Assembly: GCA_965651935.1 (NCBI GenBank)
Contig: CBFGTC010000017.1
Coordinates: 1-36,903 of the forward strand
Length of the DNA stretch: 36,903 bases
DNA from: JAFEDN01 sp965651935
Lineage (GTDB): Bacteria > Pseudomonadota > Gammaproteobacteria > Coxiellales > Coxiellaceae
Reading direction: 5' to 3'
The notes beneath the pieces are model-generated. The model saw only the letters and a list, made by a program, of their open reading frames with translations. It had not been told where the DNA came from and did no database searches. Within the stretch, counting starts at the first letter, position 1. Each line of letters starts with the position of its first letter. The position numbers and the translations under genes were made by a program. Positions 6,590 to 15,814 of the stretch are shown here, one piece after another.

Positions 6590-9500
6590 TTACATTCTAT
6601 TTTTGGATGGATGAACTGGTTCTATATTATTTTCAAATCCTGGTGGCGGAGAAATTAACGAGTTAATTGTCAAATTCTTAGAAACAACTTTTGGTGCTGA
6701 TTTAGTTTTTTCCTCTGTCAATAGTCTTTTATTTTGATACCAAAAATTAATAACATGATTAGTAACAGCAGATGGCATGCGTATTCCCGTAGAATCTAAA
6801 TATAGTGCTTTTAATCCGGGAATTTCTTGAACAATACCAATCACATCATTAACTAATATATCTTGATTGGCAGTAATTTTACCATTGATTGTCAATAGTA
6901 AAGCAAACACTAATGGCAACATTGTAATATATAGTGCAAGGCTCTCGCTTGTAGTTTGTTTGATTATTAAATCTTTTAAAAGGAAAACGTAGATCGGCGA
7001 AGATAAAGAATTTTTACAGAAAAGCTGTTGACACATTTTATTGATATGCTCGCGATACAGTTTCTGAACTTTCAATTCGAGCGGAAGGGTAAAGATATCG
7101 AGGAAATATCTATTCGCAAAAAACCAACTCATCATTTCAGAAAATTTGTCGCTAATTTTGACTATATCACGCTCATTAAAATCTCTTGTGCAATTTACAA
7201 TTTGACTAGATTTTTTTACCATATATTTTAAATACTTATTAAAAATAATCGCATAATAAAGATCTGAACGCTTGTTTTGTACATACTGCTCAAATATAAC
7301 GGGTAAAATGAAATTTTGATTGGCATTAAAACATAATTGCAAGGCGTAACTTAAATTATTAAATTGCAAAACACCTTTTTTTAGCATAAGACTCATGCGT
7401 AATATTCTTACTGGATTTTGGATCAGATTTTTAAAAGTATACTCTAGACTCGAAAAACCATCTTCTTGAAATGAAGGCGTAGTCGCGTATATTTTTGTTG
7501 ACTCACATAATTGTCGCCATTGGGGAAAAATTTGAGTGATGGGAGTATCTTTTAAATGACCTGAATAAGCTTGTATTAACCCAGGCCTAGATTCTCCAAA
7601 AAATTGGGTACAGATTAAGCCCGCGAAAGTTGAATTTCTGAAATCAAATAGTATATTTTTTTCTGCTGGGCAACTTAATTCCCCAATAACATCTTCGTCT
7701 ATAAACCTAAAATATATACCATTGATATTAAAATCCCGATTTAAACGATCCTCTTCTTTATTGAAAAAATGATGTTTACTTGTTACGTCGATATTAATGT
7801 TTTCAAAATAAAATTTAAAAGCCTCTGCATCCTTTAATTTAGCAGTCAATCTATAAGCCCATCGATATTTTTCAGCAATCTGGATTAATCTATTAGCATC
7901 CACATCCGTCACTATATCCACATCACTGCAATCATGGAATTTATATTTCTCCATGCAAATTTTAGTTTGAAACAAACTCAGTATAAAGCCCCCTACTATG
8001 CAAATGGTATAATGCTCAGGAACGGATTTTTTAATAACTGATATAAATTTAAAGATGGAAATCAGTATTTCATGTGGAAAAAAACTATCCACATTAATAC
8101 GAGGAGAGGCGTATAGCTGACACCGTTTGATTAACATATGGAGGATCTCTTTAAAGCCAGAAACCTTTTCTTTAATGAGATATTCCAGTTCAACCATATC
8201 AATTTTTTTATCGTCTTCAGAGCTGTTTTTCCCAAATGCTGATATTTTCCGAGAAGAGTCAACTTTGTGTTCATGTTTTTTATCTAATTTAGATACATTT
8301 AATTTTTCATCACTGTCAAGGGTATGCAGCAATAAAGTTTTTTCTACGGTAAAATCGAGCTTTTCTTGTACGGCAATAATTTTTTTTCTTTGAGATAAGA
8401 GTTGTTGACGTTCATTTTTGGGATGTGGATTATCGTACCAACGATCACCATACAAAGCCATCATCATTTCTCTTCTGAGCGCCAAACTAGATAACTTTTC
8501 GTTATTTTCTCGCCATCTTTCTGTTTGCACCTGCCTTAGATCAGCTAAATCTTTTTCAATCAAAGTAATGTCATGGGTAAGAGCGCTCTCTTGAATATTT
8601 GTAAGGTCATCTTTTGGCAGAGCTGAAAATGCTCGCAGCGCGATTTTTTTATATATGAGCGCCCAATTTAAACGATCAATTAAGTCATTTGATTCAGATA
8701 AACTGTATGATTCAGAGTCAAACCATTTTTTTAATTGTATTTCAGCAGTATTATAATAATAATCTCCAAGAAAATTATTAATTTCTACCTTGAGTTTTTG
8801 ATCATGACTGGCGGCTAAGGGAACTAGTTGACTAATCACATCGTCTGAAAAATTATCGACTAATTTAGTAAATTGACTTTGAATATCTTTAAATTGTCTC
8901 CACTCAACACTCAAAACCGGATTTAAATTGGGTTTCCCAAGAATTTTTTCCTCTGATGAAGAAACTCTTTTTTTTGAATTTTTTTCTGCTTTCTTAACTT
9001 TACGATTTCTTTTCTTAACTTTCGATTTAGAGGGTAGATTATTTTTCTGTTCTATTAAACTTTTTTCTTCCGCTATTAATTTCTGATATAATTCATCAGC
9101 TATCATTTTTTGTTTAGAATCAGCATGTTCTGAATGAAAAGGCTCAGAATTTGAGTAAGTTTGATTAGTTCTTATCGCTTCAACTAACTCAGCATGTTTT
9201 TTTAAAATGGTTTCAATTTTAATTCCTATTTGGCCTTCAACAAAATTGTCATTAGCAAATTTGGCATAGCATTTATTTTCAGAAGGTTTTAAATTAGGAT
9301 TGGAATTAAATTGGTTGACATCGATAGTGATGAGTCTGTCGTTTTCCAGATAACACCATTTAGTAATGTGTTCGATGTTTTTTTCCTGAATAAAAAACAG
9401 TAAAATGGATTCTTCAATCGTAAGTAATTTTATCTGTTGTTGTTGTAATGTAAAAATAAGCGACTCTTCTGCTGACAATGTTTTTAAATTTTTTATTATT

Positions 9501-11605
9501 AAAATCAGAATACAAACTACTCTTTGTGCGGAAAATAAGATCTCTGCTAGATTATAATCCGGCCAAATGAATTGATAAAATCCCTCATTAAAAATTAAAT
9601 CGCTTTTACTTAGACTTAAAGGCAAATTACTCAACATTTGATTGATTTCTTTAACGAAATGATCAATTTTTTTAATAATGAGAGCTTGATTTTCTAATAA
9701 ATTATTTTTTTCTATCACTTGCTGATAAAGGTTAGCAATATTATTGGCATGATAGTTGAGATACGGATTTACAATGCATAGAGAAACGAAGTAATTTATT
9801 TCAACAGCGGTGGCAATATCCGTCTCAAGCATAAACAATTTAGTTTCTTTATTATCAAAATCCGAGTTAGAATATTTATATCTTAATTCAGATATTTTTT
9901 GTAATATTTCTAGGTTTTTTGGTGCGAGATTTTTTTGTTTACTAATAAGTAATGCAGTGTATTTTTCTTTCTCGACTACTGCTGAGGCTGAAGCATTTTC
10001 TGAGTGTAAAAGCCCCAGCAAAGGGTCAAACGTACCGTGTGGTCTTAAAATTAAAGGTGATGTAATCAACTGAGTAATATACATTTGACAATATATAAGC
10101 CAGAGAGTTAAGCCAATCAGATCTTGAATTTGATTTGAATCAATTACCACCGGCACATAATAATCTAACTTATCTATTAATATACAATTGAAACAAAATA
10201 ATTCCCCTAGCTTATTCTGCGCATTTTTCATTTTTTTTGATAAAACTGGAGGTAAATTATCATTTTCCTCAGTAATTTTTTTCCAAAATAAAATAATATT
10301 ATCAATAATTCCAAGAGAAAAACGAATGTTTAATATTAAAAATCTATGGTTATCATCCATTTCTTTTACAAATTTTCGTTGATCAGGGCAGCCATATATA
10401 GATGTAAGGTCTATGATTTTCGAATAAATCGGTAGAAAAAGCGCCATTAAATTATTAAACTGTTGTAAAAAATCCTTTGATTCAATTTGCTGCGCAACAG
10501 CACTTACACATAGCTCAATGCCTTTTTTCTGAGTTGTTATTTCTTGTTGCAGCAAATGAATATCTACCGTTTTTCTTTTTTTAATCAAGGCCGTAGACAC
10601 TTCAAATTTTTCTTTTGGGATAAAATCTTTAATGAGATTAGTCTTTGCAAAATTTTTTGACTTAAGTTCTACTTGATCTCCTTGCAATATTTTTGGGTGC
10701 TCACTCAAGTTCTCACAATTTAAAACACGCGCTAAAGATTTTAAAGGTATAGTTTTAAGAAAATTAAAAAATTTTCTAACATCTTGTTTTTGCTCCTCTG
10801 ATCCCGGAATGCGTTCACGGATATTTTGCCATACACTCATAAAATCGTCATAGAATTTTTTTTGATTCAGTACATTTTCTGACCAGATTATAGATAATGC
10901 TAACTCACATTTTCTACGATATCGTTTTGCTAGTTCTTGAAGCGTATATTTAATTTCGACAAACCCGTAGCCTAAACCCAATGGATCGGATTCTATATCG
11001 AGCGTTGACAATATCAATGTCACCAATTGTACATTGAACGCTTCTTCATGAGGGGGATAAATGCGTGTTGTCTTAGCTTTATTACTAATTTTTCTCAAAG
11101 CAGCATTAATCGCTGGCATGAGCGCACGATAATGATTTTGTATCCCCAAAACGGATACTTCCACTCTATCATAAAAATTCCAAGCATTTTTTGCCACTTT
11201 CGATTCCAAGAGAGGGGGTGAATTCTTAATAGAATTCGATTTATAAGATCTCCAAAGATGTTCAGTTAAACTCAAATTGGGATTGGAATATTGAATTATT
11301 ACCGCAACATATTGAGGAGGTGCAATTAATGACACCTGAGGTTTAGCATTAAAAAGAAAAACTACCTGACGTTTTGTCAATAAACCGCCGCGTATTTTCC
11401 AGTCCAGTAATAAATCTTTTAAAAATACATCATTACTAAGAGCTTGCAAAGGATAAGCAGTAAGTGCTTCATCATTGTGATTTCTTAAACCATTTAATGT
11501 GGGCACAGAGGGAATATCATAAGCACGAAATATTCCTGCGATTATTTCAGAATCATATTCAGTTTCAATAGTACGCTGATTGGAAGGGGTTATTGTTGTT
11601 TTCAT
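6590..11605 (-). CDS. Giant protein with embedded poly(A) polymerase/CCA-transferase-like nucleotidyltransferase domain
   Basis: The product is about 1671 residues. I favour the ATG at 11605, which has GGAG six bases upstream, over an ATG 15 bases earlier that lacks a good site. Residues about 1-1130 are helical and unrecognised, with a very basic lysine/arginine patch near residue 870 (KSKVKKRNRKVKKAEKNSKK). At about 1185 a motif FPHEILISIFKFIS resembles an F-box start. Residues about 1200-1400 look like a class II nucleotidyltransferase head: ICIVGGFILSLF, acidic SDVDIVTD at about 1227-1235, RDFNINGIYFRF, and NPVRILRMSLMLKKG as in poly(A) polymerase/CCA-adding enzymes, which run about 400-450 residues in total. 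Eukaryote-like motifs, large size and lack of a bacterial housekeeping architecture suggest a translocated effector. Whether it adds nucleotides to RNA is unknown. There is no signal peptide. Confidence 0.85.
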   Translation of the reverse strand: MKTTITPSNQRTIETEYDSEIIAGIFRAYDIPSVPTLNGLRNHNDEALTAYPLQALSNDVFLKDLLLDWKIRGGLLTKRQVVFLFNAKPQVSLIAPPQYVAVIIQYSNPNLSLTEHLWRSYKSNSIKNSPPLLESKVAKNAWNFYDRVEVSVLGIQNHYRALMPAINAALRKISNKAKTTRIYPPHEEAFNVQLVTLILSTLDIESDPLGLGYGFVEIKYTLQELAKRYRRKCELALSIIWSENVLNQKKFYDDFMSVWQNIRERIPGSEEQKQDVRKFFNFLKTIPLKSLARVLNCENLSEHPKILQGDQVELKSKNFAKTNLIKDFIPKEKFEVSTALIKKRKTVDIHLLQQEITTQKKGIELCVSAVAQQIESKDFLQQFNNLMALFLPIYSKIIDLTSIYGCPDQRKFVKEMDDNHRFLILNIRFSLGIIDNIILFWKKITEENDNLPPVLSKKMKNAQNKLGELFCFNCILIDKLDYYVPVVIDSNQIQDLIGLTLWLIYCQMYITQLITSPLILRPHGTFDPLLGLLHSENASASAVVEKEKYTALLISKQKNLAPKNLEILQKISELRYKYSNSDFDNKETKLFMLETDIATAVEINYFVSLCIVNPYLNYHANNIANLYQQVIEKNNLLENQALIIKKIDHFVKEINQMLSNLPLSLSKSDLIFNEGFYQFIWPDYNLAEILFSAQRVVCILILIIKNLKTLSAEESLIFTLQQQQIKLLTIEESILLFFIQEKNIEHITKWCYLENDRLITIDVNQFNSNPNLKPSENKCYAKFANDNFVEGQIGIKIETILKKHAELVEAIRTNQTYSNSEPFHSEHADSKQKMIADELYQKLIAEEKSLIEQKNNLPSKSKVKKRNRKVKKAEKNSKKRVSSSEEKILGKPNLNPVLSVEWRQFKDIQSQFTKLVDNFSDDVISQLVPLAASHDQKLKVEINNFLGDYYYNTAEIQLKKWFDSESYSLSESNDLIDRLNWALIYKKIALRAFSALPKDDLTNIQESALTHDITLIEKDLADLRQVQTERWRENNEKLSSLALRREMMMALYGDRWYDNPHPKNERQQLLSQRKKIIAVQEKLDFTVEKTLLLHTLDSDEKLNVSKLDKKHEHKVDSSRKISAFGKNSSEDDKKIDMVELEYLIKEKVSGFKEILHMLIKRCQLYASPRINVDSFFPHEILISIFKFISVIKKSVPEHYTICIVGGFILSLFQTKICMEKYKFHDCSDVDIVTDVDANRLIQIAEKYRWAYRLTAKLKDAEAFKFYFENINIDVTSKHHFFNKEEDRLNRDFNINGIYFRFIDEDVIGELSCPAEKNILFDFRNSTFAGLICTQFFGESRPGLIQAYSGHLKDTPITQIFPQWRQLCESTKIYATTPSFQEDGFSSLEYTFKNLIQNPVRILRMSLMLKKGVLQFNNLSYALQLCFNANQNFILPVIFEQYVQNKRSDLYYAIIFNKYLKYMVKKSSQIVNCTRDFNERDIVKISDKFSEMMSWFFANRYFLDIFTLPLELKVQKLYREHINKMCQQLFCKNSLSSPIYVFLLKDLIIKQTTSESLALYITMLPLVFALLLTINGKITANQDILVNDVIGIVQEIPGLKALYLDSTGIRMPSAVTNHVINFWYQNKRLLTEEKTKSAPKVVSKNLTINSLISPPPGFENNIEPVHPSKNRM

Positions 11606-11690
11606 CTTCGGCTCCATCATTTCCGCTTATATTTGAGTTTACTAAAAATAAAAATTTTATTTGTATATTGAGTAATTTTTACTTACTATA

Positions 11691-11921
11691 TTAATTTTTC
11701 ACTATAATTGGCTTTTTTATGGATTGCAAGGTCATAAATACATATTTTATTAAAGCGATGTCACTTGGAGTGAAATGTAAAGTTGCTAATATTCGGACTT
11801 TAAGCTCACCTTGGAATAAAGGGTTCAATATGATTTGATCCTGGACAGTTAATTTTGGCATTAAAATTAATTCTCTGAGTCTCTGGACGGCTTTTAATTT
11901 TTCAGAAGCGGAATATTGTTC
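11691..11921 (-). pseudogene. C-terminal fragment of an unknown protein, cut by an IS end
   Basis: A minus-strand frame is open for 76 residues to TAA at 11691-11693. It contains SEKLKAVQRLRELILMPKLT and FTPSDIALIKYVFMTLQ, normal coding composition for this genome. It has no start; upstream it runs directly into the TGG of the presumed IS3 end at 11922. I read it as the tail of a gene destroyed by insertion. The family is not recognised. Confidence 0.35.
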
Positions 11922-12172
11922 TGGTCAAGTGAAAATAGACACTTTTTTAAGAAAATTTTTCAATCGGGGTGTCACCCCGAACCCCATGATTCGCCATCAG
12001 GGCAGGTGGTCTAGCCAGACCACCGCCAATCAGCGTCTGTCCTACGACCTGTCAAGGCTAATTCAATCTCACTCAACCCCTCTATTTAAATGAGCATGCA
12101 TTTTCAAATTGCACAGGACTCATGTAATTGAGAGTCGAGTGTAATGGCTGGCTGTTATAAAACATTTGTTCC
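11922..12172 (-). mobile_element. IS3-family insertion sequence remnant (3' end of transposase)
   Basis: Minus-strand residues encoded at 12165-12082 read MFYNSQPLHSTLNYMSPVQF and continue to a TAG. This is the C-terminal signature of IS3-family OrfB (YN..R.HS.LGY.SP..FE). The sequence then runs to TGGTCAAGTGAAAATAGACA at 11922-11941, which looks like a terminal inverted repeat beginning with TG. The catalytic part of the transposase is absent and the 5' side abuts another IS fragment, so this is a dead remnant. Confidence 0.6.
11960..12030. repeat. GC-rich double-hairpin element inside the IS remnant
   Basis: Two strong dyads sit in an otherwise AT-rich region. CGGGGTG-T-CACCCCG lies at 11965-11979, and GGTGGTCT-AGCC-AGACCACC at 12005-12024 has an 8-bp stem and 4-base loop. 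Together with the surrounding GC-rich sequence (about 11960-12060) they look like a small palindromic dispersed element (REP or MITE type) inserted between the transposase stop and the IS end. Only one copy is seen in this window. Confidence 0.4.
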
Positions 12173-12440
12173 AATCATATTTTTGGCTGCCATATAACCT
12201 GATACACAATCGCGTCCATGTATTCCACACCAAAGTGTCTTTATACCTGACGGAGAATCGTTTTTTCGATTCAAATAACCCCCCAGCTTCGCAGCATATT
12301 AACCATTTTAGAAAGTAATGGCGGATTTTGCGGTTGTGGCTGCTTGTTAACAATAAAATATATCACACGCCATTCTTCTTTTTCGAAAATAAAACTCACA
12401 AGAAATTTCAGGTAATTTTTTATGTAACATTTTTATATCT
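12155..12440 (-). mobile_element. IS4/Tn5-type transposase C-terminal remnant, frameshifted
   Basis: Minus-strand frames give KEEWRVIYFIVNKQPQPQNP, then PPLLSKMVNMLRSWG, and after a one-base shift at a run of G, GGYLNRKNDSPSGIKTLWCG and VSGYMAAKNMIGTNVL with a stop at 12155-12157. The order PP.L...V..L..LGG.L.RK.D..PG...LW.G is the C-terminal signature of IS4-superfamily (Tn5-like) transposases. The N-terminal and catalytic parts are missing. Its end overlaps the start of the IS3 fragment, so the two elements are joined by deletion or nested insertion. Confidence 0.58.
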
Positions 12441-12486
12441 CTCTCATTGGTCTAGAAATTGGGGGGTATTATAGTATTTCCACTAG

Positions 12487-12572
12487 CGTAGAAAAAAGCA
12501 CAGTAATAGTGCGTTGGTCGCCTCTTCGGGCCGTGGTCTTTTTGATTCTGTCTAACCTTTATCTTTACTCAT
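12487..12572 (-). pseudogene. Dead 5' end of a paralogue of the 300-aa gene at 15815-16717
   Basis: The minus-strand ATG at 12572 follows a purine-rich ribosome-binding site and reads MSKDKG, then TAG, then TESKRPRPEEA. The intact paralogue reads MSKDKGWKASERLQPEETPG. The Trp codon is now TAG, and about two extra bases shift the frame near 12505. Similarity stops at about 12487, where unrelated sequence begins. This is direct evidence that a second copy of the gene existed here. Confidence 0.65.
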
Positions 12573-12632
12573 AAGTCCCCCTTTAAATAAGTAAGACCCG
12601 GCATACACCGCTCACTGAAGAATCCTTATGGG

Positions 12633-12661
12633 TTTATTTTTGTACAGAAATAGTGTATAAT
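12633..12661 (+). promoter_or_regulatory. Promoter of the calpain-like protease gene
   Basis: TATAAT at 12656-12661 lies 17 bases after TTTATT at 12633-12638. The same arrangement is conserved in copy B at 16779-16807, which supports function. Because the -10 overlaps the GTG at 12653, that GTG cannot be the start; the ATG at 12704 is the sensible start. Confidence 0.6.
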
Positions 12662-12703
12662 AGATACAATATAATTTTAAAACAATATATTAACGAGAAA
12701 ATT

Positions 12704-15700
12704 ATGCAAAATCAAGAATATAAAGATCAGAAAGCTTTTGACCCTACCGGATCCTTAAGGGTTCCCAAAAATATAGAATTGCGTACCTCGCAACCCGCAG
12801 TGGAAATGACGGCGAAAAAATATGCCTATTTATATGAATCCCCTCCGTTAAAACCCAAAAATGACTGCATAATTTCCTCTTCCAAATCAAAGCATAAATT
12901 TCAGGGGGCGGTTTATTATTATCCCGAGCTGAAAGATGGCCAAGCACCCGAAAAAGGTAGTAGGGATGGTGTTATTTTAACTATGAAGGATGATAAAATT
13001 GTCGCCCACTTTTTCGAAAGTGGCAAAATCTCCGAATTGATCGTTGATCTTGACTTAAGCAAAGCTAAGCAGGCGCAATTGAAAGCTTTACCTGAAAGAG
13101 AAATTAATTTGAAGGACCACGCCAACAGCCAGTTATTACAGCCAATCATCGAAGAAGCCTTGAAAAAAGGCAAACGGTGGAACAGCTCTCGGTTTTTTGA
13201 CGACCTCGGGACTCTCGAACATCCCATAAGTTATATTGATGACCAAGGCAAAGCCAGAAAGGTCGTAAAACAGATCAATGCCCGATATTATTTTGATAAG
13301 GACACCGAAGTAGTCGCAACTCCAATGAGCTCCAATTCTAATATATTCGAAGTGCGGGTTATCGCACGAATTTCGGAAGAGAAAAATTTTACCTCACGTC
13401 CTGAAGAATTGGGACATGTTGAAACAGTGATTCAAGGATATATGTTTGCCTCAGATCTGAAATCCACGGTTCAACACTTCAAACCCTCAATCAGTCCGCT
13501 CTTCTCAGAAAAACCACATCTGGGTCAAACCAAACAAGGATCGCACGCCAATTGCTTTCTGTTAGCCTCCATCGAATCAATATTAAATAAGCCTGGAGGA
13601 CCAGAATTTATCATGGGAATGATGAAACAGGATAAAGAAGGCGTCATCGTTCGATTATATGAACAGGGACCCGATGAAAAGTTCCGCCCTGTATACATAC
13701 GGGTACCTAACGCGGTTCTCTATAAAAACACGAAGAGGAGTCTGTTTACCAAACAAGTCTCTGAGCATTTGGGCGGTTTATGGATACACGCGCTTGAAAA
13801 CGCTTATGTTATTTTAGGGCAGAAACTCTCAGGTTCTGAAGATTTTTGTCCGTCTTTTGTATCCATTTACGGTCAAGGCGGAGCTTCGTATGTGGCTATG
13901 CAAGCACTCACCGGTCAAGTTGCTCATTACATTTCTACTGCAGTCATATTTCCAAAATCCGAGGATAGCTCAGACATTTTCGTGAAAGCGTATGAGTTCG
14001 ATGAAAAAGAACAAAATCCCGGCGCTCACAAAGAATTACTCAATAAATATTTGAGCGAAGATTCACTGCTGCGTACTCTATTTCATAACAACGAAGACCA
14101 CATTATTTTGCTCTTGAAAGAAATTAAAAAGCAAATGAAAAATCCAGATTTTTCATTATTTGATATTGTAGAAATTTTTACCGAGTTTGACAGTAAAATA
14201 ATTTCTACTCAGGAAGATTTTGAAAAAGCCATGGAAAAATTCCAAGACGACTTTAAAAAGGTGTTCCAACAGTTTGATGAACCGGCTCGAAACACGCTAA
14301 CATCGGCTATCGATATAACAAAACCCAGAGATCATGAGGGATATAAATTTCACTATATCACCGGAACAAAAGAATTTAATGAAAAATATACCTATAGTGA
14401 AATCAACATATTCCAGCATATCAGTAAAAGTCTGCAAGCCAACCTGTTGTTAACCGCCAGCACTAAAAGCACCGATGTCCCCGAAGGACTAGCCGCTTGG
14501 CACGCTTATACCATAATAGGTCAAAAAAAAATAGGTGACCATTATTATATTACTTTAAGAAATCCATGGGGTTTTTATGGGCTTCGATATAACAAAAAAA
14601 TGGACAAAATTCAACGCAGCGCCGACCTACTTAAAGATGTATTTGACATAGAGCTGGGTGATTTTACCAAATTTTTCGCTAGCTATGAGATTGGACAGTT
14701 ATCCATGATGCCTCCATTGGGATTAAAAATGAATATGAACCCGGGATTAATGTATAAATTAAAAGTATCGCAACTAGAGAAAATAAGTGCGCTACTGGAA
14801 ACGGGTCTTGAAACACATGGATTAGGCAAAGCAGCGTTTGACGAAAAATCTGCAACCGAAGATTTAACGAATGAACAAAAATTATTTATAAATCAGGAAA
14901 TAGATTCCTATGAACCCGCATTTATCCATTTTGTCAGGCAACGTCTAAAATCTCTCGATGATATTTTTTCATTTAAGAAATATGTAGAACTTCATCAGGA
15001 AAAAGAGTGTAAAACCCCTGGGTTCGAAGATGGCCAGGCTTTTGATGATGAAATCAGCAAATTATTCGATCCTGAAACCAAAGGGGAAAACAGCTCGACA
15101 TTAAAAAATTATCTGCAGCATATTGACACCATCGACCACCCCAATATTAAATCCTATGTCACTTCCCTGTTGTCGCTGATAGGTCAAATACAACAGTTTC
15201 AGGAAAGCTTTATTGGTCTAACCACAGCCACTCAGCTTGGTGCAGCGCGTCAGCATGCCGAAAACTATCTCAGTTCTTTAAGAGCAATTACCAATCTGAT
15301 TAATGAAACCGGTTATTATTCGAATAAAATGAGTAGCTTAGTTTCTTCAGCTGCTTTATTTGGTCAAGGTCTGCAAAAAGAACATCAGGCTCAACAGACT
15401 GCCATGATGCAAAAGAATCTCGATTTATTGTCGCCCTTTATGAATTTTTCTGCTGGCAACCAGTTAGGTGATTTCGTCAAGGAATTTAAACATATTTCTT
15501 TTGAAGAAGCTCAAGTCATTGGCCAGGAAATACAGCATATTTTGTCGCTGGTGAATTCCCCAATTAGAGTGGCGATTTTCAGTTCTGGAGATTGTCCGAC
15601 CATTCAGTTAAAAGGGGTGAATAATGTCGCTCTAGGCAAGCTGATAAAGGCGCAATTAAGATTTGACACTGATAAAATTGTTAACCCACATGAATATGCT

Positions 15701-15733
15701 GTTAAACCATTAACAATGACTTTAGGAAGCTAG
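12704..15733 (+). CDS. Calpain-family (C2) cysteine protease-like protein
   Basis: About 1009 residues (numbered from ATG 12704). A papain-fold calpain core is visible. KQGSHANCFLLASIESILNK gives the oxyanion Gln and catalytic Cys (Q-x5-C spacing as in calpains) at about residues 278 and 284. AWHAYTIIG gives the His at about 600, and LRNPWGFYG the Asn at about 620. Cys and His are about 316 residues apart, roughly twice the distance in animal calpains, so there is a large insertion between the two half-domains. Residues 1-270 and 680-1009 are unrecognised; the C-terminal part is helical. Bacterial calpain-like proteins are rare and often host-associated. No signal peptide is visible, so delivery by a type IV-like system is plausible but not shown. 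The gene is served by the duplicated promoter cassette and is intact. Confidence 0.88.
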   Translation: MQNQEYKDQKAFDPTGSLRVPKNIELRTSQPAVEMTAKKYAYLYESPPLKPKNDCIISSSKSKHKFQGAVYYYPELKDGQAPEKGSRDGVILTMKDDKIVAHFFESGKISELIVDLDLSKAKQAQLKALPEREINLKDHANSQLLQPIIEEALKKGKRWNSSRFFDDLGTLEHPISYIDDQGKARKVVKQINARYYFDKDTEVVATPMSSNSNIFEVRVIARISEEKNFTSRPEELGHVETVIQGYMFASDLKSTVQHFKPSISPLFSEKPHLGQTKQGSHANCFLLASIESILNKPGGPEFIMGMMKQDKEGVIVRLYEQGPDEKFRPVYIRVPNAVLYKNTKRSLFTKQVSEHLGGLWIHALENAYVILGQKLSGSEDFCPSFVSIYGQGGASYVAMQALTGQVAHYISTAVIFPKSEDSSDIFVKAYEFDEKEQNPGAHKELLNKYLSEDSLLRTLFHNNEDHIILLLKEIKKQMKNPDFSLFDIVEIFTEFDSKIISTQEDFEKAMEKFQDDFKKVFQQFDEPARNTLTSAIDITKPRDHEGYKFHYITGTKEFNEKYTYSEINIFQHISKSLQANLLLTASTKSTDVPEGLAAWHAYTIIGQKKIGDHYYITLRNPWGFYGLRYNKKMDKIQRSADLLKDVFDIELGDFTKFFASYEIGQLSMMPPLGLKMNMNPGLMYKLKVSQLEKISALLETGLETHGLGKAAFDEKSATEDLTNEQKLFINQEIDSYEPAFIHFVRQRLKSLDDIFSFKKYVELHQEKECKTPGFEDGQAFDDEISKLFDPETKGENSSTLKNYLQHIDTIDHPNIKSYVTSLLSLIGQIQQFQESFIGLTTATQLGAARQHAENYLSSLRAITNLINETGYYSNKMSSLVSSAALFGQGLQKEHQAQQTAMMQKNLDLLSPFMNFSAGNQLGDFVKEFKHISFEEAQVIGQEIQHILSLVNSPIRVAIFSSGDCPTIQLKGVNNVALGKLIKAQLRFDTDKIVNPHEYAVKPLTMTLGS

Positions 15734-15786
15734 TACTTTAACTTTATGCTCGGTTGTCGCTCAAAATGACGTTATCGAAAATTTTT

Positions 15787-15798
15787 TCGCCATGGCGA
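15787..15798. terminator. Short perfect palindrome between convergent genes
   Basis: TCGCCATGGCGA (15787-15798) is a perfect 12-bp palindrome preceded by six T. It lies between the ends of two convergent genes, 53 bases after one stop and 16 bases before the other. It could act as a weak bidirectional terminator, but without a loop the hairpin would be short. Confidence 0.2.
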
Positions 15799-15814
15799 TA
15801 AATATACAAATGTG

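Larger units (their letters stand above)
12487..12677. repeat. Divergent promoter cassette, copy A
   Basis: About 190 bp align with 16634-16823, with mostly scattered substitutions and a few single-base indels. Shared landmarks are GCAC(A/G)GTAATAGTGC, CTTTATCTTTACTCATAAGT, the run of C, TTTAAATAAGTAAG, and TTTATTTTTGTACAGAAATA before TATAAT. On the left it carries the 5' end of the MSKDKG gene (dead here); on the right it drives the calpain-like gene. Confidence 0.72.
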
